This document shows positions 25,124 through 32,189 of a stretch of 33,400 bases of DNA, piece after piece; the stretch's first letter is position 1, and every line of letters begins with the position of its first letter. The stretch is taken from the NCBI RefSeq assembly GCF_000427865.1, contig NZ_ATYV01000027.1:1-33400 (forward strand), in the 5' to 3' direction. The position numbers and the translations under genes are program-made. Origin of the DNA: Corynebacterium sputi DSM 45148 (GTDB taxonomy: Bacteria; Actinomycetota; Actinomycetes; Mycobacteriales; Mycobacteriaceae). The notes below the pieces were generated by a model, which worked only from the letters and a program-made list of their open reading frames with translations, did no database searches and was not told the origin of the DNA.

Positions 25124-25153
25124 TTTTTACACCCGTAAAGTCTGTGTGTGCAA
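25124..25153 (-). promoter_or_regulatory. Leaderless promoter and likely operator of the TetR operon
   Basis: On the minus strand, -35 TTGCAC (25148-25153) and -10 TAAAAA (25124-25129) are 18 nt apart, and the ATG begins 6 nt after the -10. A perfect inverted repeat TTTAC-N4-GTAAA (25126-25139) overlaps the -10, and a direct repeat GTGTAAAAAT recurs across the start codon. This is the expected position for autorepression. Confidence 0.6.
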
Positions 25154-25296
25154 CCCCTTCGAGAAAACTGGACACCAGTTCGAATAATGACACTGATGTA
25201 AGTCATACTTGGGTGAACCACAGGAGATGCCCCCAATAACTGGGGCACCAACTCCCCCAGCAGTGCTCAGCAATCCGAGAAGGAGCCAACACCCGC

Positions 25297-26040
25297 ATGA
25301 TGGGACCGACCCATGCGGCCGGCGGACTTGCAGCCGGCCTAGCCCTAGCGACATGGGCTGGCACCGACCTGCCCACCGCCGTCGCCTTGGGCGGGATTTG
25401 CGCTGGCGCCGCGCTGCTTCCGGACATGGATCACCCCAGTGGAACCCTGGCCCGCATGTACGGACCGGTGACAAAACTGGCCTCCACTCTGGTCAACCGG
25501 CTGTCCAGTGCCGTGGCCACAGCTACCGGCGGCGGTCGGCGAATCGGCGGGCACCGCACGGCCACGCATTTCCCGCTCCTGGCTGTTCCCGCAGCCGTTG
25601 CCACTGGCGCCGCCGCCGCTGCCGCAGCAGATGCCGGTAACGACCGAGGTTTATGGGCAGTGCTGTTCCTCATGATGTCCCTGGCCCTTGCCGGGCTTAT
25701 GACGGAGAAGACCCGCGCCTTGGGTTTCCTGGGCACAGCCGTAGCCGCCGCAGGACTGAGTTGGGCGACGGTCCACTCTGCCCCCATGTCCCTCACCGCC
25801 GAATTGCTCACCGCTGCGATGGGCCTCGGCGTTGCAATTCATTTGCTTGGCGACGCCCTGACCAAACAAGGCATCCCTTGGTTCGGACCACTCAAGATCG
25901 GCGGGAGAAGATGGAAAAACATCGCGATACTGGGGCCGATGTCGATCCGCACTAGTTCCTGGGCGGATTACGCCGTGGGCTCAGCTTGCATTGTCGCATC
26001 GGGGTATCTCCTGCTGGGATTCTTGGGATTCACCTTCTAA
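25297..26040 (+). CDS. YdjM/YbcI-type membrane-bound metal-dependent hydrolase
   Basis: A polytopic membrane protein of the PF04307 (YdjM/YbcI) family, with putative metal-binding His/Asp motifs. The 247-residue protein has MGPTHAAGGLAAGLALA at the start, ALLPDMDHPSG (the Asp pair and His), GGHRTATHFPLL, and HLLGDALTKQGIPWFGPL. Hydrophobic helices lie between them and a final one at the C-terminus (GSACIVASGYLLLGFLGFTF). The Ala/Gly-rich stretch VATGAAAAAAADAGN is a low-complexity loop. The exact reaction is unknown; some family members are DNA-damage induced. The start is ATG at 25297 or the adjacent 25300; no strong Shine-Dalgarno. Its stop is 1 nt from the menC stop on the opposite strand. 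Confidence 0.85.
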   Translation: MMGPTHAAGGLAAGLALATWAGTDLPTAVALGGICAGAALLPDMDHPSGTLARMYGPVTKLASTLVNRLSSAVATATGGGRRIGGHRTATHFPLLAVPAAVATGAAAAAAADAGNDRGLWAVLFLMMSLALAGLMTEKTRALGFLGTAVAAAGLSWATVHSAPMSLTAELLTAAMGLGVAIHLLGDALTKQGIPWFGPLKIGGRRWKNIAILGPMSIRTSSWADYAVGSACIVASGYLLLGFLGFTF

Positions 26041-26041
26041 A

Positions 26042-27055
26042 TCAGGTCCCCAGATAATCCACACAGGCCACAACCCGCTCGAACCACCAATCGCGACGGT
26101 CAGCGGGAGCCTCGAGAGAATCCAGTCGGGCAGGGTCTGGAACAAGGTCGGTTGCTGCGAGATGGCCGTCGATAAGCCGGCGAGGTTCGGTCACGTCCTC
26201 CAGAAACAATGATCCGGTCGCCAGGCCCGATGGCTGGCAGTTAGGCAATGCGGCCGCTGCTGACAGGCCGGCATACATCCCCACTGATGAGTCGATGGCC
26301 GACGAGACTGTCAGCGCCACCCCATGCTCAGCCAGTTGGCTGCCCAATCGCACCAGCGCACGCGGGCCACCAAGGGGAGCTGCTTTCACCACCGCAACGT
26401 CAGCGGCGTCCGCGCGGACAACCTCCCAGGGGTCTTCTGCCCGTCGGATGCTCTCATCGGCCGCGATGCGCATCGGCAGTCCGAGTCGATTGGCTATGCG
26501 GCGGACCTCGGCGAGTTCAGTGACGGTGGCGCAGGGCTGCTCCAGATAGTCCAGCGGACCGTTCCGAGTCAGTGCGGTGGCCGCTTCGGCTGCCTCTGCG
26601 ACAGACCAATTGCCATTGGCATCGCAGCGCACTGCCATGTCGGGGCGGGCTGCTCGAACGGCCTCGACCCGAGCGATGTCCTCAGCCAGGCTTGTCTCCC
26701 CCGCCACTTTGACCTTCACAGTCCGACAACCGGGATAGCGGTCAAGAAGCTCCGCAACCTGACCTGCTTGAACGGCTGGAATAGTAGCGTTGACCTCGAC
26801 TGTTTCCCGTAGCGCGGCCGGCGGACCAGCCCATCCCATCTCGATACAGGATGCCAACCACTTGGACGCCTCCGCCGGTGCGTATTCAGGAAAAGCCCCG
26901 AATTCTGCCCATCCGGCTGGGCCCTCCACCAGGAGAACCTCGCGAACATCAATGCCTCGGAAACGAGTCCTCATTGGCAGTTGAACAACACGGGCGCGGT
27001 CGAGAAAGTCGGTGGGGAGGGTGTGGATGGGGGCGTCGGGAAGCGAATGTGTCAT
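26042..27055 (-). CDS. menC: o-Succinylbenzoate synthase
   Basis: MenC of the enolase superfamily dehydrates SHCHC to o-succinylbenzoate. The 337-residue protein has RGIDVREVLLVEGPAGWAEFG, the catalytic Lys in CRTVKVKVAG, the metal ligands in RCDANGNWSV, DYLEQPC and AADESI, and the second Lys in AVVKAAPLGG. The first dozen residues (MTHSLPDAPIHT) are encoded by the dispersed repeat; homologues begin at about LPTDFLDRARVV, so this looks like an added N-terminus. The ATG at 27053-27055 lies 3 nt after the peptidase E stop on the same strand, so the two are cotranslated. It is tail-to-tail with the hydrolase gene. Confidence 0.95.
   Translation of the reverse strand: MTHSLPDAPIHTLPTDFLDRARVVQLPMRTRFRGIDVREVLLVEGPAGWAEFGAFPEYAPAEASKWLASCIEMGWAGPPAALRETVEVNATIPAVQAGQVAELLDRYPGCRTVKVKVAGETSLAEDIARVEAVRAARPDMAVRCDANGNWSVAEAAEAATALTRNGPLDYLEQPCATVTELAEVRRIANRLGLPMRIAADESIRRAEDPWEVVRADAADVAVVKAAPLGGPRALVRLGSQLAEHGVALTVSSAIDSSVGMYAGLSAAAALPNCQPSGLATGSLFLEDVTEPRRLIDGHLAATDLVPDPARLDSLEAPADRRDWWFERVVACVDYLGT
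27013..27043 (-). repeat. Dispersed repeat copy 6, at the menC start
   Basis: Exact core at 27033-27043, preceded by CATTC and followed on the minus strand by 23 G-free bases. The plus strand has GGGG-N1-GGG-N7-GGGGG-N4-GGG (27013-27039), a canonical G-quadruplex pattern. It lies at codons 3-16 of menC and encodes H-S-L-P-D-A-P-I. Confidence 0.7.
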
Positions 27056-27058
27056 TTC

Positions 27059-27661
27059 TTATTCCGCCGGAAGTAGGCGCACTGATGTGTCGTCAATCAA
27101 GAGCGCCTCACCATCGCGCAGCAGCATCAACCGATGGTCCTCGCCGTAGGTGCGGACAGTCTCGGCGAAGATTTCGATCGGATACGGCGGCAAGTTGCCG
27201 GCCGCGTGCGGGATGACGACGAGATCAGTCAGACCAAGACCGGTGAGGTCGGTGAGGGAGGGTGCGATGTCGGGGTCGTCGAGGAGCGAGACGGGTTCGA
27301 TTGTCGGCCCGGCGATCACTGAGCCTGCGCTACAACCGATATACGGCAGCCCGGCGCGCACGTGGCGCTCCAGAATGTCGATGGCTCCGGTAGAGCGAAG
27401 CACGTGCAGCAGGTCGAAGGTCTCACCTCCGGCTACGTACACGGCATCCACAGACTCGAGGATCAGGTCGATTTCGGTCAGCGAGGTCTTAGCAATTGGC
27501 AGGTCAACCAGTTCCAAGCCGTGATTCTCCAACATGGTCCGTTCGACGCGAACAAAAGGTTCATCACCGTACGAACGAGCAGCATCAGGGATGTACGCCA
27601 CCGATCCCGAGACGAACTTGGAGATCGAGTAGTGACCGAATGACGTCAGCAACAGGCGCAT
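27059..27661 (-). CDS. Peptidase E (S51 family)
   Basis: A cytoplasmic serine peptidase of the PepE (dipeptidase E, aspartyl dipeptidase) family. The 200-residue protein has a Rossmann-like layout with [12 protein letters not shown] at the start, [18 protein letters not shown], the nucleophile elbow [15 protein letters not shown], and [14 protein letters not shown] toward the end. The nucleophile Ser in GCSAGS is intact. TATAGT (27669-27674) lies 7 nt before the ATG at 27659-27661 and no Shine-Dalgarno is seen, so it may be leaderless. It starts the peptidase E-menC pair and is divergent from menB across 47 bp. Confidence 0.88.
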   Translation of the reverse strand: MRLLLTSFGHYSISKFVSGSVAYIPDAARSYGDEPFVRVERTMLENHGLELVDLPIAKTSLTEIDLILESVDAVYVAGGETFDLLHVLRSTGAIDILERHVRAGLPYIGCSAGSVIAGPTIEPVSLLDDPDIAPSLTDLTGLGLTDLVVIPHAAGNLPPYPIEIFAETVRTYGEDHRLMLLRDGEALLIDDTSVRLLPAE

Positions 27662-27708
27662 GAGCCCGACTATAGAAGCTGCTGAACCTCCCCCACTACC
27701 CTGTGATC
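27662..27708. promoter_or_regulatory. Divergent leaderless promoters between peptidase E-menC and menB
   Basis: A 47-bp gap holds both directions. On the minus strand TATAGT (27669-27674) ends 7 nt before the peptidase E ATG. On the plus strand TACCCT (27697-27702) ends 6 nt before the menB ATG. Neither gene has a Shine-Dalgarno. Confidence 0.5.
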
Positions 27709-28656
27709 ATGACTGATTCGCCTTTCCGCCCCGACCAGTGGGACGTTGTCCCCGGTTTCGAGAACCTCACCGACATCACGTACCACCGCCACACCGGCGA
27801 AGGACGCATCAATGGCATCGTCCGTGTCGCCTTTGACCGACCAGAGGTCCGCAACGCATTCCGGCCGCACACCGTCGATGAGCTGTACCGCGTCCTGGAC
27901 CATGCTCGCCGCACCCCGGATGTTGGAACCATCTTGTTGACCGGCAACGGTCCCTCCCCCAAGGACGGCGGCTGGGCATTCTGTTCTGGCGGAGACCAGC
28001 GTATTCGTGGGCGCTCGGGATACCAGTACGCAACTTCTCATGACGACGATGTCGCCGCCGCAGGCTCCTCCTCCGTCGACGAGGCTCGCGTAAAGGTCGA
28101 GGGCGGCCGCCTGCACATCCTCGAAGTGCAGCGCCTGATCCGCACAATGCCGAAGGTTGTCATTGCCGTCGTCAACGGCTGGGCCGCAGGTGGAGGACAC
28201 TCCCTGCATGTGGTCTGCGACCTGACGCTGGCCTCCCGCGAGCATGCGAAGTTCAAGCAGACCGACGCCGATGTCGGAAGCTTCGACGCCGGCTACGGAT
28301 CCGCCTACCTGGCCAAGCAGGTTGGACAGAAGTTCGCCCGTGAGATCTTTTTCCTCGGTCGCTCTTACGACGCCGAGACGATGCACCGCATGGGCGCCGT
28401 CAACGAGGTCGCCGACCACGTTGACCTAGAAGACCTCGCCGTGGAGTACGGCCGGATGATCAACGGCAAGTCCCCCACCGCCCAGCGCATGCTGAAGTTC
28501 GCCTTCAACCTCACCGACGACGGACTGATGGGCCAGCAAGTTTTCGCCGGCGAGGCCACCCGCCTGGCGTACATGACCGACGAGGCTGTGGAGGGCAAGG
28601 ACGCTTTCCTAGAAAAGCGTGACCCGGACTGGAATCAGTTCCCGTACTACTACTAG
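27709..28656 (+). CDS. menB: 1,4-Dihydroxy-2-naphthoyl-CoA synthase
   Basis: MenB, crotonase family, closes the naphthoate ring. The 315-residue protein has FDRPEVRNAFRPHTVDEL, GWAFCSGGDQRIRGRSGY (oxyanion-hole Gly and the acyl-CoA pocket), VNGWAAGGGHSLHVVCDLTLAS, and KQTDADVGSFDAGYGSAYLA with the catalytic Asp/Tyr. The C-terminus DPDWNQFPYYY is typical of MenB. The loop HDDDVAAAGSSSVDEARVKVEGG is an added flexible stretch of the actinobacterial type. The ATG at 27709 is preferred over the GTG at 27703 because of its 6-nt distance from TACCCT; either is possible. Its stop is 4 nt from the GMC oxidoreductase stop. Confidence 0.96.
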   Translation: MTDSPFRPDQWDVVPGFENLTDITYHRHTGEGRINGIVRVAFDRPEVRNAFRPHTVDELYRVLDHARRTPDVGTILLTGNGPSPKDGGWAFCSGGDQRIRGRSGYQYATSHDDDVAAAGSSSVDEARVKVEGGRLHILEVQRLIRTMPKVVIAVVNGWAAGGGHSLHVVCDLTLASREHAKFKQTDADVGSFDAGYGSAYLAKQVGQKFAREIFFLGRSYDAETMHRMGAVNEVADHVDLEDLAVEYGRMINGKSPTAQRMLKFAFNLTDDGLMGQQVFAGEATRLAYMTDEAVEGKDAFLEKRDPDWNQFPYYY

Positions 28657-28660
28657 TCGC

Positions 28661-30267
28661 TTAGCGAGCCGTCATTTGAGCAGGCACTTTCGCCACGGCC
28701 GGCTCTGCGAGCAATAGTTCGGCAGCCTCCTCCCCGATCACGATCGACGGGGCGTTGGTGTGCCCGCGGACGATCTCCGGCATCACCGAAGCATCGGCAA
28801 CGCGCAGTCCGCTGACACCACGCACGCGCAGGTCCGGGTCGACGACGGAGCCGGTGTCGCTTCCCATCCGTGCAGTACTCGTCGGGTGATAGAGCGTGTG
28901 GGAAGCTCCGCGCAATGCCGTCTCGACCCTGGTGTCTAGGTCCATCTTTTCGCCACCTTCGGGAACGATGAATCGGCGACCGCGAATGGTGCGAAGGCTA
29001 GGGGCGTCGAAAAGCCTTTGGGTGATTTTCAGTCCTTCGGTCATGGCCGCGTGGTCCTCACCGTCCGGGTCGCTGAGGTAGCGCGGATCAATGACGACCT
29101 TGTCCATCGGGTCCGCAGAAGCGAGCGTGATCTCACCGCGACTCTTCGGGCGCAGCAGAATCGGACCCATTGTCATGCCGTGCTCGGGGATGCCCTGCAA
29201 GACCTCGTGGACGTACGCAACCGGGGCGAAGATGATCTCAATGTCCGGAAATTCCAGGTCATCGCGGGTCTTCACGAAGCCGTACGCCTCAGCAATATTC
29301 GACGTCAGCATGCCCTTGCGGCGGGTCAGGTACCGCAGAACCTCCGGCAGCGCTTCTGCGCCCATCAGGGTGTTGGGTTCCGCATCCACAGCCAGCAACG
29401 AAACCAGGTGGTCCCGCATGTTCTTGCCAACCTCCGGGGACGCGGCAACCACGTCGATCCCATGCGATTTCAGCTGTTCGGGATCACCGATGCCAGAGAG
29501 CATCAGCAGCTGCGGGGTATTGACGGCACCTCCACAGAGCACGACTTCCCTGCGTGCCCGCACTTCGCGGCGCCGGCCCTCGTGCCGATAGGCAACACCG
29601 TTGGCGTGGGGTGGAGAGGAGTCGGTGAGGGCGTCGAAAAGCACTTGGGTGGTGTGCGCGCCGGTGCGCACGGTGAGGTTTTCCGCGACTTCGCCGGGTT
29701 CAAGTACGCGGTCGCCGTGCTGGAGCGGGCACCTTGGCGCTGGGTGACCATGGTCTGTGTGAAGCCGCCTGAGGCGTGCCGGTTCGCAGATTCGGTACCG
29801 AAACCAGTTTCGCGCGCCGCCTTCAAGAAAGCCTCGGTCTGCGCCCGGGGATCGCGCTGGTGCTCAATCGACACCTCGACCTTTCCGAGCAGCCGCTGCA
29901 CCTGCTCCCACGACCAGCCCGGGCCGGCAAGTTCAGCCCATTCGTCGTAGTCAGTGGCGAAACCGCGTACCCACATCTGCGCGTTCGTCGAAGAACTTCC
30001 GCCCAGAACCTTGCCTCGAGGCCAGTAGATCGAGCGGTTGTCGAGGCCTTCCTGCGGCACCGTTTGGTAGTCCCAGTCGTAGGCAGGATCTTTGAAGGTC
30101 TTAGAGAACGCCGCCGGGATCGTCACCGCTTGGCCTTTGTACGCGCCACCGGCTTCCAGCAGCAGGACGGAGTGAATGCCGTTTTCGCTCAGTCGCGCAG
30201 CCAGGGTCGCACCAGCGGAGCCTGCTCCGACGATCACATAGTCATAGGTCTCTGAAGTCCCGTTCAT
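28661..30267 (-). pseudogene. GMC oxidoreductase (choline dehydrogenase-like), frameshifted
   Basis: A FAD-dependent glucose-methanol-choline oxidoreductase split across two frames. The first part (from the ATG at 30265-30267) reads DYVIVGAGSAGATLAARLSENG, IYWPRGKVLGGSSSTNAQMWVRG and SSTATAYLNPAKSR. Then one G is missing around 29683-29684, since the next codons should be E-N-L-T-V-R-T-G. The rest continues in the other frame: VRTGAHTTQVLFD, VVLCGGAVNTPQLLMLSGIGDPE, the catalytic His region and TARMGSDTGSVVDPDLRV, to VMPEIVRGHTNAPSIVIGEE. Everything else is intact, so the lesion is recent or a sequencing error. The substrate is unknown. It is convergent with menB. Confidence 0.85.
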
Positions 30268-30320
30268 GTCGCAAGTCAACAACACCGTTCACGTCAGTGT
30301 GTTTGATTGGAAAAAATCTC

Positions 30321-30352
30321 GCTTCCCGACGTTCCCAACCCCACACCCCCAA
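30321..30352 (+). repeat. Dispersed repeat copy 7, intergenic
   Basis: Exact core at 30321-30331 on the plus strand, then 24 G-free bases. The minus strand fits the canonical G-quadruplex pattern GGGGG-N3-GGGG-N2-GGG-N6-GGG. It lies between the GMC gene and the small basic gene. Confidence 0.7.
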
Positions 30353-30378
30353 CCTGACCTCAGGAAACGACGAAACCC

Positions 30379-30394
30379 CGGTGGATATCCACCG
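30379..30394 (-). terminator. Terminator after the 43-residue gene
   Basis: A 16-bp perfect palindrome CGGTGGATATCCACCG, extended by CC/GG pairs, followed on the minus strand by TTTCGTCGTTT. It lies 30 nt after the small gene's stop. Confidence 0.6.
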
Positions 30395-30424
30395 AGGCCT
30401 CGAGCTCATGCTGTGCACGTTCGC

Positions 30425-30556
30425 TCATTGGAACTTCTTCCTACAGGCCTGCTTCGCCTGTTGTTTCTTCTTGTCCGGAATCCGCCGGGCGCGGTTTTTC
30501 ATCAGGAGATGGTGCCGGAGTGATTCCTTGTCCATCTTCCACGCGCTTCTGTCCAT
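30425..30556 (-). CDS. Small basic protein of 43 residues
   Basis: The ATG at 30554-30556 has a near-perfect Shine-Dalgarno (GGAGGGAGGTGAC) immediately upstream. It encodes a strongly basic peptide of 43 residues (MDRSAWKMDKESLRHHLLMK, then NRARRIPDKKKQQAKQACRKKFQ), with 13 Lys/Arg in the last 24 residues and one Cys. A hairpin terminator follows. I do not recognise the family with certainty; the composition suggests nucleic-acid or ribosome binding. It is shorter than the usual ORF cut-offs and would be missed by many annotators. The gap to the divergent MarR gene (30557-30704) shows no other gene. Confidence 0.65.
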   Translation of the reverse strand: MDRSAWKMDKESLRHHLLMKNRARRIPDKKKQQAKQACRKKFQ

Positions 30557-30704
30557 GTCACCTCCCTCCTCGCGTGATTAATCAAGGTGCCAGGGAGCGG
30601 TAGCGGCGCTGAAAAATCATAGCAAATAGCGCCTTCAGGACACGTATTTTTCGCCTTCCACCTGGACTTTTCTCGATTTCTCGAAAAAACTATGAAGGTA
30701 CCGC

Positions 30705-30750
30705 TTGACTTACGCAGGTACCTGCGTATTCTTTGCCGTGCAGGTACCTG
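30705..30750 (+). promoter_or_regulatory. marR promoter with two palindromic operators
   Basis: -35 TTGACT (30705-30710) and -10 TATTCT (30727-30732) are 16 nt apart. The 18-bp perfect palindrome TACGCAGGTACCTGCGTA (30711-30728) fills the spacer. Its inner CAGGTACCTG recurs at 30741-30750, just after the expected start of transcription. This is a layout for tight autorepression by the MarR protein. Confidence 0.75.
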
Positions 30751-30798
30751 AACAAGCGGCCTGCAGGCCTCAACACCTCAACCCGAAAGGTTCACACC

Positions 30799-31581
30799 AT
30801 GACTGAGAACATCAACCACGACAGCATCTCCGACGACAACACACCGGAGAACCCCACCTTCACAGACATCTCTGACCGTCTCGGATACCTCACAATGCTG
30901 CTTCGCCGCACCGACATGGCAGGCCGCGGCGGCCGTCCGTTCGGCGGAATTCGCGCAGGCCAGGGACGTGTCCTTGGCATTCTCGCGCTGCAGAGCCCGA
31001 TGCCGCAGAAGGATCTCGCCTTCATGCTGGGCGTTCGCCCACAGTCGCTCAGCGAGCTCCTCTCCAAACTTGAGTCCGCGGACCTGGTCACCAGGCGCCG
31101 TGACGACACCGACCGGCGCACCTTCGTCGTCGAACTCACCGAGGAAGGCCGCAAGGCTGCCGAGGAAGTCTCTAACCATCAGGACGACGACCTGTTCGCT
31201 GTTCTTTCCGACGAGGAGCAGGACCAATTCACTACACTCTTGGACCGCGTAATTGAGTCTGCCGAGGAGAAATTCCCTGAGATCCGTGAGCGCCGCATCG
31301 CCATGGAGAAGCGTGGCGAGTTCCCGCCGTTCGGTGGATTCCGTGGCGGCCCGGGAGGTCGCGGTGGCCATCACGGTGAGCACCACGGCGGACACCATGG
31401 AAGTGGGCACGGCGGCGGCCCCGGCGGTGAGCACGGACACCGAGGCCACCATGACGGCCCGCACTTCCAACAGCGCGGCGAGCATTTCGACTGCTCCGCT
31501 GCTGGCGAGGACATCCGCGGCTTTATCGCCCACCAGATGCGCCACTTCGGCTTTGGCGGCTGGGGCCAGCGCTTCGCCTAA
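30799..31581 (+). CDS. MarR family regulator with a His/Gly-rich C-terminal tail
   Basis: A winged-helix dimeric regulator. The 260-residue protein has a MarR core (about residues 22-160): ISDRLGYLTMLLRRTD, the recognition region PMPQKDLAFMLGVRPQSLSELLSKLESADLVTRRRDDTDRRTFVVELTEEGRK (wing RRDDTDRR), and a helical C-part. Then comes a tail (about 178-235) of Gly/His repeats (HHGEHHGGHHGSGHGGG and more), about 13 His in 40 residues, ending in a Gly/Phe/Arg-rich piece. MarR proteins are normally about 150 residues, so the tail is the oddity; metal sensing or storage is inference. The ATG at 30799 has GAAAGG 8 nt upstream. Two palindromic operators sit in its promoter. Confidence 0.88.
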   Translation: MTENINHDSISDDNTPENPTFTDISDRLGYLTMLLRRTDMAGRGGRPFGGIRAGQGRVLGILALQSPMPQKDLAFMLGVRPQSLSELLSKLESADLVTRRRDDTDRRTFVVELTEEGRKAAEEVSNHQDDDLFAVLSDEEQDQFTTLLDRVIESAEEKFPEIRERRIAMEKRGEFPPFGGFRGGPGGRGGHHGEHHGGHHGSGHGGGPGGEHGHRGHHDGPHFQQRGEHFDCSAAGEDIRGFIAHQMRHFGFGGWGQRFA

Positions 31582-31608
31582 GAAATCACAAGGCATCTAA
31601 GCCATCAC

Positions 31609-31643
31609 GGACCTTCACTCTTTCTAGAGTGCAGGTCCTTTTG
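31609..31643 (+). terminator. Terminator after marR
   Basis: GGACCT-T-CACTCT and AGAGTG-C-AGGTCC pair with a short loop, followed by TTTTG. It lies 27 nt after the marR stop. Confidence 0.8.
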
Positions 31644-31684
31644 TGCTTTGCGGTGGATGTATAGCCCCAGAGAGGTGAGCCATC

Positions 31685-31996
31685 ATGCCGACATTCATCG
31701 CAATCGGATACGGAGACCAGGCAGGTTACGACGCCACTCCGCAGGAGATCCGCGACCACGCACACAAACACGATGACCGTCTGCGCCAGCTAGGTGCCCG
31801 CATGGGCATTGCCGGCGGCCCAGTGCAGTTTCGGAACACAGAAGGCAGCGGCGTCCACCGCGAAGACGGTGCGTACTTGCGGTCAGAACTCCCCGTTGCT
31901 GGGTTCACCCTCATCGAGGCTGACGACCTCGATCACGCCATCACTCTCCTGGCAGATACTCCCTGCGCTGTCGCACACGGCGTCGTAGAGCTCTGA
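31685..31996 (+). CDS. YCII-related domain protein
   Basis: A small cytoplasmic protein of the YCII/DGPF-like ferredoxin-fold family, function largely unknown. The 103-residue protein has HAHKHDDRLRQLGARMGIAGGPVQF, then LPVAGFTLIEADDLDHAITLLADTPCAVAHGVVEL, matching the YCII pattern of a central His, a strand after the loop and a C-terminal helix-strand pair. The ATG at 31685 has GAGAGGTGAG 4-6 nt upstream. It has its own start after the marR terminator, and its stop is followed by two hairpins before the transporter. Confidence 0.75.
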   Translation: MPTFIAIGYGDQAGYDATPQEIRDHAHKHDDRLRQLGARMGIAGGPVQFRNTEGSGVHREDGAYLRSELPVAGFTLIEADDLDHAITLLADTPCAVAHGVVEL

Positions 31997-32037
31997 CCAC
32001 TAAAGAAGTAGGAGCATACCCTCTGTACGCAGGAGAA

Positions 32038-32090
32038 ACACCCTGCCGACGTTGCAATTGCAGATCCGCAACGCAACGTCCACAGGGTGT
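32038..32090. other. Inverted repeat downstream of the YCII gene
   Basis: ACACCCTG (32038-32045) pairs with CAGGGTGT (32083-32090), and GACGTTGC (32048-32055) with GCAACGTC (32073-32080). The gap 31997-32189 holds this and the next hairpin, and no gene. It is probably a bidirectional terminator, with only a weak U tract. Confidence 0.45.
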
Positions 32091-32129
32091 CCGAGCTACG
32101 TAGACAGGGTCGTGCCCGTACCGAAAGCT

Positions 32130-32163
32130 CTGCAGGGCCAGTCCGATTGGGCTGACCCTGCAG
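32130..32163 (-). terminator. Hairpin after the truncated transporter
   Basis: CTGCAGGG-CCAGTCC and GGGCTGA-CCCTGCAG are near-complementary (32130-32163), directly after the DASS gene on the minus strand. The downstream U tract is weak (GCTTTC). Confidence 0.55.
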
Positions 32164-32189
32164 AATTGGTTCTTCCGAGGTGCGGCGAG

